In this document: positions 58,035 through 64,000 of the stretch, in pieces | How positions within the stretch are numbered: position 1 is the first letter of the stretch | How the letters are laid out: each line of letters starts with the position of its first letter | DNA from: Neodiprion pinetum | Taxonomy: Eukaryota; Arthropoda; Insecta; Hymenoptera; Diprionidae | Assembly: GCF_021155775.2 (NCBI RefSeq) | Contig: NC_060235.2 | Span: 24,313,598 to 24,377,597 of the forward strand | Direction of reading: 5' to 3' | Length of the DNA: 64,000 nt | Translations under genes and position numbers: made by a program | Notes under the pieces: generated by a model | The model's database searches: none | What the model saw: the letters and a program-made list of their open reading frames with translations, nothing else | What the model was told of the DNA's origin: nothing

Positions 58035-61000
58035 TTACAATCTTTCCACTTGCACCGTTGGAGCGACGCTCCTACGTGACCTGACACTTGATCTTTGAAT
58101 CATACTGCTCCTGAGGGTTTCGCCACGCAGTGATGCTCGCATGGAACCTCGAACACTTCCATGAGCCAAAGAACGAATCATAGGTGGTGGAACTTCTTCA
58201 TCGTCAGCTTTCCTGTATGAAGAAATTGTTACATAAATATTGCTACCAAACGATGCAAACTTGCACAAAATTAAGACCGGCTGTTTCCGAGAAAAAGAGT
58301 TTTGTAAATTTTACCAGGTATCTCCACACGGATACCAAACCAAACTCTCTGATTACACAGATCAATGCTTGTACAAATTTAAGAATCAAAATTTTCAACT
58401 TTGACAGACCCGACAAAGTGTTGACTGAAATCTCGTTAAATATAAAAGGCTGAAGACCAGAAACGCGTAACCAGCGGCGTTTCGACTGAAAACGGGTTTG
58501 CCACCATAAAGACATGCAGCAATTTTGAAATTCGAGCTCCAAAATACGAAAATTCCATTGCATTTTGCCAGCATGGCGTAAGTGACAATATTTGAAAAAT
58601 AACGTTACGCCAGAGCTCTAATATTAAAATTACTATTAAAGCTTTTATGACAAGATGTCCACTTTTTAAGAGTTACGCCCTTCTGGTCCTCACTCTACAG
58701 TATTTTGAAATTTCGTGAAATCTATTGAAATCCCAACAAATCTTGTGAAATCGTCGGAAATTTTCGCAACATTTGACATCACATGAAATCCCTCAAATTT
58801 TATAATGAAATCTAGTAAAACCTGACATGAAATTTTCTCCATACTTCTTATGAAACTGCTTCGTAATAAAATGCTCTTAGCAATCACTTTTTTTAAGTTG
58901 AGAATAACTTGTTGAAGTTTGAAAAATTTAGCCCAATCAAAACGGTCGGAAAAAAACGTATGGAATTACTGGTACAACGGTAGTTGTACTGCATGGACAG
59001 CACTTTTTTGAAATAGAAATTACATGAAGTAGAAAATCATTTATTAGTATGTTAACGTCACATTCGCGAGTGTTCTTTAAAGTTGTCAAATCCCACAATT
59101 ATAGTAATTTTTTCTCTAAAAAAGTGCGTTCGTGTAAATCCAACGAGTTTTTTTTTCCGTGCCACGTGATTCACGTCACTCATGTACCCGAAGCTAACCT
59201 AACGTCAACCTATACCATTCTATAACTAAGTAACTATTCAAGAAAAGCATTTTGATCCTGCGTCAGAAATGTTTACGTACTTTGCCAAGCAAGGCATGTC
59301 CCATATACCCTGATCCTTTCCAAAATCTTCACCGTCCTGCAGCGTCTGTGGGAGTTCTTTGTCGAGAGTCTCCGGTAAGAAGAGAGCCAGTCCTCCGCCA
59401 AGTATGGCGAGGATGCCGAGGACTAATAGCGGCACTATGGGTGACAAAACAGCCATGTAAACGATGAAGGGTGCAACAATGCTGGAGACGTAACCCATTA
59501 TATGAATCAGAGCAACACCCTGGGCTCTGACAACAGTAGGCAGAAGTTCGGCAGCATATTGCAGTCCGATATTGTAAGATATGTTTACGCAGAATCGTCC
59601 CATTATAGCCAGACTCGCTGAATAAATGCCTGTGGGTGTTAAAACACGATGTTAATAAAGATGGGCTCGAGTCATTTGGTTTCGAAAAAAGAGTCACCTA
59701 TTCTCGTGTGGCAAGAGAAACTTTGAGCAACTTTTAAGTTCCATTATGGCTTGCAAGTGCATACCATTACTAGACGTCATAATGCTACGATACGCCTCCG
59801 TTTCCGGTCCTAATATGTAAAAGAGTAAATTTAAGATTACCTGTTGGAACAGCGCAAGCCCATAGGCTGAAAATTCCGGAAAACACCATTGAACCGCAGG
59901 CTAGCCATCGACGACCCCATTTGTCAAGAAGAACCGTAAGCAATGTGTCAGCTGGAAGTTCTGTGGCGGAAGCTACGGTGAATGTCATGAAAACATTCAA
60001 ACCCAAGCTGCCAACGTTCCGAACATGTCCATCGAAGACCAAAGATATCGCCATCCTGAAATTAAATTCATGAAGATCCATAGGAAAGAAATACATCGTT
60101 GCTAGAAAAAATTGTGTCAAGCCGGATCCATTTACTGTCGCCAGCTACTGAGTTTTTACTATTATATATGGAAAATACAGGGAAATGGTATATTGTCTTA
60201 CAGGTGCAGAGAGTAGGCGGCTTCTGACGAGCTTGAACTTTGCGGTGGAAGCCAAGGCAAGCCAAGCTCTGTAAAAGCACGTGCCAGATATCGCATATCC
60301 ACTAATGTAACACAGGCTTTGTTTGCGATACCTGTTTGAAAATGTCTAGTCTCAACGCCTGTGAAGCGTGCGTAAGGTAGCCTAGTTCCAAAGAGTGCAG
60401 GGAAACAACGGTGATGAATGCACAGAGGTGAAATACCCGATTTTTCACACGAACGTATTTTCTTGCATATGCGCACTTTCAAATCACCAAATTTTACGTA
60501 CTGTGTCATTGAGTGTAGTTCAGTTATGGAGATTAGTAAGAATAGATGTAAGCGCTATAATCACACGAGTCAGAAATTGTCCATTTGCAGGTGTAACGCT
60601 AAAGACAGCGTGCAAAATTGGGGTTAGGTAACTAACGCTCAATGACACGGTGCGTGAAATTGAGATATTCGAAAGTGCGCTTGCGCCGAAGTAACCCTAG
60701 TGTGTAATATACAGAACGCATACAGCAATTCAATCGCGCGCATGCACCAAAGTTGGTTTACGGCACCATTTGGAAATCGGTGACCTTATGCACGCTCCAC
60801 AGGTTTCAAAGATCGAAATTTCGAAGCAGGTATAGAAAAAAATTTCGTGTGTAGCTCGTGTCACTTACTGAAATGTCGCTTACTCTCCGCACTTGTTACA
60901 GAATATACTATTCTGAAAGGTTGGAAATGTACGCGAATCTTACAAGTATGTTGTGAGGAATTTTTCAAAAAAACATTACTTCGATTTTTATGAGAATTAA

Positions 61001-62746
61001 GTATTGCGCGTGTTTGCGGGAAAAGATTATGAATTTTTTATTTAAATTTAAAAATTTTAAATCGTGGCTCCAATATGGTGAAATCATACCCTTGAAAACT
61101 TCTTTGGCAAATGTTTCGGGTTAAATATAAATATCTTGCACAACGAATATGATACTTGGTAATTTTTATACCAGATAACTATCAGGAGAATGGTGATATT
61201 CCGTAATCGTGGTGTCTTGAAAAGATCCAACACAGAATGTGCTCTGTCAGTTTCTTCTTCCTTCTGAATTCTGGCACAAGTGTCCTATTCCAAGGAAACA
61301 AAATTTCAAATTAGCATTCCAATAAGGAAAAAATATAAACTCTGTTCTCAACGTTCCATATCAAGTAATATCGCATGTGAATCATTAGCTTGATGAAAAA
61401 TACCATATTTTGGGTTCAAGTAACCCATAAAATAAAGTGGTGGTGATGTGCCCAACGATAAAAACAAGTTGGAACTCCAAAATCAACTCATAATGAAAGT
61501 ACAGAAAAAACTCGTCACATTAAAAACGGATACTATAGACCATTTTAACCACCCCGCAACCGAGTAAAGTGCCACTTATTTGTACTATTATCAGAGCCTC
61601 TGAAAATGCCGCAGGTAGCACGATTCTACATGCAATACCGAACAAAAATATCCAAAAACTTTTTTTTTCTCTAAAGAAAGAACACAGGCAGAAAATTCAT
61701 TTTTGCAATTAGTTGTATTTCGATTAAGGAAATAAATTTTCTGGCATTATTATTGCATAAAACCAATTTGTATTTTTATGGATCTTTGCTTTCGACACTG
61801 CATGTGCAATTGTATTAGATGCAATTTTTTCCGATCGACGATGCGTGGGCTTTGGTAACAGCCAAAATAGGCGGTAAAAAGACTTTTGGTAACGGAATTA
61901 TTCGAAATGGTCAAAACTCCTACCCGAGGTTTCTTTTGCAACACTCATTAACTGCGAAAGACTTTTGATCGAGGCTCATTCAGGCTTGACTTATTGAACA
62001 TACTAGGTATTCGCGCGTTCTTTTCGCAAAAATTAAAAATATTTACCCGTATTACTCGCCTTAAGTGTCACTGATTTTGGATATTATCAGAGCCTATGCA
62101 TCGTTGATCCGAAAAAAGTCGCGGCTAGCGTGATAGCGCCGAAAAAAAATACTTAAGAAAATGTTTCAATGTAATCCAATCACCACTAATAGTAGGAATG
62201 CATTTTCTGGTGTTATTAACGCACGAACGGAAAAAAATTTTGATGACTTTTTTTGTTACTGCGTGTAGATTGCGCTATTTGTGGCATTTTCGCGTCAATG
62301 ATGCTAGGTTATGATATCAGTCGAAATGATTGAACTTTGATCGGTCGATAAAGACTAACAATAACATTCTCTTGTGGGATTCACTCGGGAGGTTGAACCG
62401 ATTTTTTACTCTCGTTGTTAGTGACTACTGATTTTCAATGTAGTTACCTTGAATTCTTTGTAGATGCTTTCAGGGACGTTTGTTCCATTGATTCGTTCAA
62501 ACTTCCTCATGATTAAGACAGCCTTGTCTACCTTGCCCTGACTGACTAACCACCTCGCACTTTCCGGAACTAGCCACGGTGTTGCGATAGCCAATATTAA
62601 GGGCCCGGAAGTTGCGATACAAGTTAAACGCCAGTCAGCCAGAAAATATGCTATCCAGGGTAGAATGCATGCGGCAAAGGTGAAGAACAAAGCGATGGAC
62701 ATGTTCGCAACAAACGTTCGCCATTTAGGTCCCACGTATTCGAGAA
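58035..62746 (-). CDS. Organic cation transporter-like MFS protein, gene 2 (3' part; 5' exons beyond the window)
   Basis: Second SLC22/Orct-type carrier, paralogous to the gene ending at 20696. Exons seen (minus): 62746-62448, 61284-61172, 60055-59841, 59629-59281, 58212-58035. The phases join through GT-AG sites into the last 383 full residues. Motifs in order are EYVGPKWR, PESARWLVSQGK, VLDLFKTPRL, FDGHVRN, DKWGRRW, LLPTVVRAQG and LFLPETLDKELPQ, matching the second half of the MFS fold. The first exon here begins with two bases that complete a split codon, so upstream exons carrying the first transmembrane spans and the glycosylated loop are required. I do not see them in 62747-64000. The tail after MPCLAK is about 60 residues rich in Arg and Ser (R-x-S and RSS motifs), unlike gene 1 and probably cytoplasmic. 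The donor of the 61172 exon reads GTATAA, weaker than the others. Same strand as gene 1, about 28 kb upstream of its start codon. Confidence 0.9.
58946..59160. mobile_element. MITE-like element, family M1 copy 2, in the last intron of Orct gene 2
   Basis: The left end CGGAAAAAAACGTATGGAATT mirrors the complement of the right end (CGGAAAAAAAAACTCGTTGGA). The inner ACAACGGTAGTTGTACTGCATGGACAGCACTTTTTTGA matches copy 1 (GCAACGGTAACTGTATGGACTGCGCTTTTTTGG) phrase by phrase. It sits in the intron between the 59281 and 58212 exons, which also has a run of TGAAATC phrases at about 58710-58830. Confidence 0.6.
60326..60834. mobile_element. ~510-bp fold-back element in an intron of Orct gene 2
   Basis: The left arm (ATACCTGTTTGAAAATGTC, CGCCTGTGAAGCGTGCGTAA) mirrors the complement of the right arm (ATACCTGCTTCGAAATTTCG, ACCTGTGGAGCGTGCATAAG). 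Pairing continues inward to GCGCACTTTC and TGTGTCATTGAG on the left and their mirrors near 60640-60690. The arms are about 200 bp and imperfect, around a centre of ~100 bp. It lies between the exons ending at 61172 and starting at 60055. A one-armed relative is at 28190-28450. Confidence 0.75.
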
Positions 62747-64000
62747 CTGAAAAGAAAAGGGTATGTAAAAACCGCTCGATGAAAACATTGTAAACTTATG
62801 GTTCTGTCCCGTCAACCGGCATGCTGGTGATGTTAAGGCAAGCAGCGTAGCTATGAATATTGAAAAATCTGATTTCTTGTTATTAAGCCTGGCAGAATTA
62901 CTAAACTGAAGTGAAACTAAAATTTGAAATCCCGCACGTTTACAAGTCGTATCGGACATCGGAACTGCGTATTCTGGTCCCTGTTAGGTGATTTTTATAT
63001 GACATTCGCAGTTCTGAACACAATGAGGTAACTTTGAAATTTACCAAGTTTCAAGTTACTTCAAATTTCAATCGAAATCTTTGTCCGTTACATTTACCCC
63101 CACGGCACAATAATATTTTCGTAACATGTCGCCAACTAATTGCAATATGTAAATATTAATTTAATACAAATAAAAAGAGACCTGATATTAACATTAATGC
63201 CTGAAAGACAGAGAGAAACGTGTAGTTAAAGTTTAGAAAAGAAAGATATTTCGGTTGTTATACCTATGAATTGAAATTTTAGACGAATTGCGCAAAAGGC
63301 ATGTAAAAGTACCGGATCCCTAACATCAGTCAAAAGTTTCCTACATTCGCCACTTAAGGGACTGGAGTCAGGCCCTATAATCACGTAAATATGACGCGAC
63401 GGTTTTCAGGATCGGCAGTCGAGTTCCAGACACGGCAGAGACGAGAGGTGTCCGAGACAGTCAAGTTGATAACGGATTCTAAACAAAAACGGCAAGAGGG
63501 GGGAGAGAAAATTGATGCATTGTCACGTACTTCGTATTAGTCATTCGTACTTCGTAGATAGTCATCTTTGTGCAAAAAAATGCCTCAAGTTGACAACTTT
63601 CAAATATTTGGAATTTTTGATACTTCATTCGTGAGAAAAATTAACGCAAAAAACATTTTCAAGTTTAATCTATGAGTGAAAGTTCAGAATTTTTTTGACT
63701 TGAGGGAGAATTACGGATGTATAAATTTTTATTAATTACACAACGTATAAGATTTTACAAATATTTGTATAAGGTGGTTTTATTTCCGTCTTCCATCACT
63801 GAAAACTTCAATCATTCGTAAGATTAGTCTGATGGAAAAGACCAAGTAAATAATAAATACACTCGCTTAAGGATTGTAAGGAGCCCGTACAGCTTCAAAT
63901 TAGTATAGAAAAAAAAAACTCATGGAAACTGATTAGCAGCTAATTGAATTTGATGCACCATAACGAAACAAAAGTAAAAAATCACCAGGTTGCCGTAAAG
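62747..64000. other. Intron of Orct gene 2 running off the window
   Basis: No coding sequence seen on the minus strand, although exons for the first half of the transporter must lie upstream. The acceptor TTTTCTTTTCAG immediately precedes 62746. The GC and repeat content gives no further signal. Confidence 0.6.

Noticed and set aside
59329..59697. 122-codon minus frame over an Orct gene 2 exon
   Set aside because: Shifted frame of the 59629-59281 exon; the in-frame reading carries LLPTVVRAQG and LPETLD.
1..64000. CRISPR arrays, bacterial operons, rRNA
   Set aside because: No regularly spaced identical repeats with unique spacers, no ribosome binding sites with tightly packed genes, and no rRNA-like blocks; the genes are spliced and eukaryotic.

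Overview
The window is eukaryotic and reads as insect DNA, possibly a hymenopteran, though the order is a guess. It is AT-rich and intron-rich, is mostly non-coding, and is dense in small transposable-element remnants. There are no operons and no bacterial gene signals.

The only confident protein-coding genes are two paralogous major facilitator superfamily transporters of the insect organic cation transporter (Orct, SLC22-like) type, both on the minus strand. Orct-like gene 1 (coding 30187 down to 20696) is complete: nine coding exons joined at consensus splice sites give one uninterrupted 597-residue frame. A possible TATA/Inr promoter and a non-coding first exon lie near 35.2-35.3 kb. Orct-like gene 2 (62746 down to 58035) is cut by the window end. 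Its last five coding exons are present, and its first exons should lie beyond 64000. The two genes share the transporter core but differ in intron positions and have unrelated C-terminal tails. They look like members of a tandem Orct cluster.

Region by region: 1-1.9 kb has no recognisable gene. 1.9-6.06 kb is a 4.15-kb DNA transposon with CACTG-type terminal inverted repeats, a TA target duplication and arms packed with GGTGT/ACACC units. Near 7.8 kb is an orphan start exon with the first half of a THAP zinc finger. 9-17 kb holds a 27-bp minisatellite and a 1.3-kb fold-back element. Near 17.3 kb is an orphan GAGA/CpG-rich promoter-like island. 20.7-30.2 kb is Orct gene 1, whose large first coding intron holds a SINE-like unit, a broken tyrosine-recombinase-like ORF and MITEs. 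30-58 kb is mostly non-coding, with small repeat families, a perfect 31-bp hairpin and a few unassigned exon-like frames. 58.0-64 kb is Orct gene 2, with a fold-back element in one intron.

I found no rRNA, no intact tRNA, no CRISPR array and no convincing larger novel system. The most unusual objects are the GGTGT-armed transposon, the long fold-back element, the orphan THAP exon and the intron shuffling between the two Orct paralogs.
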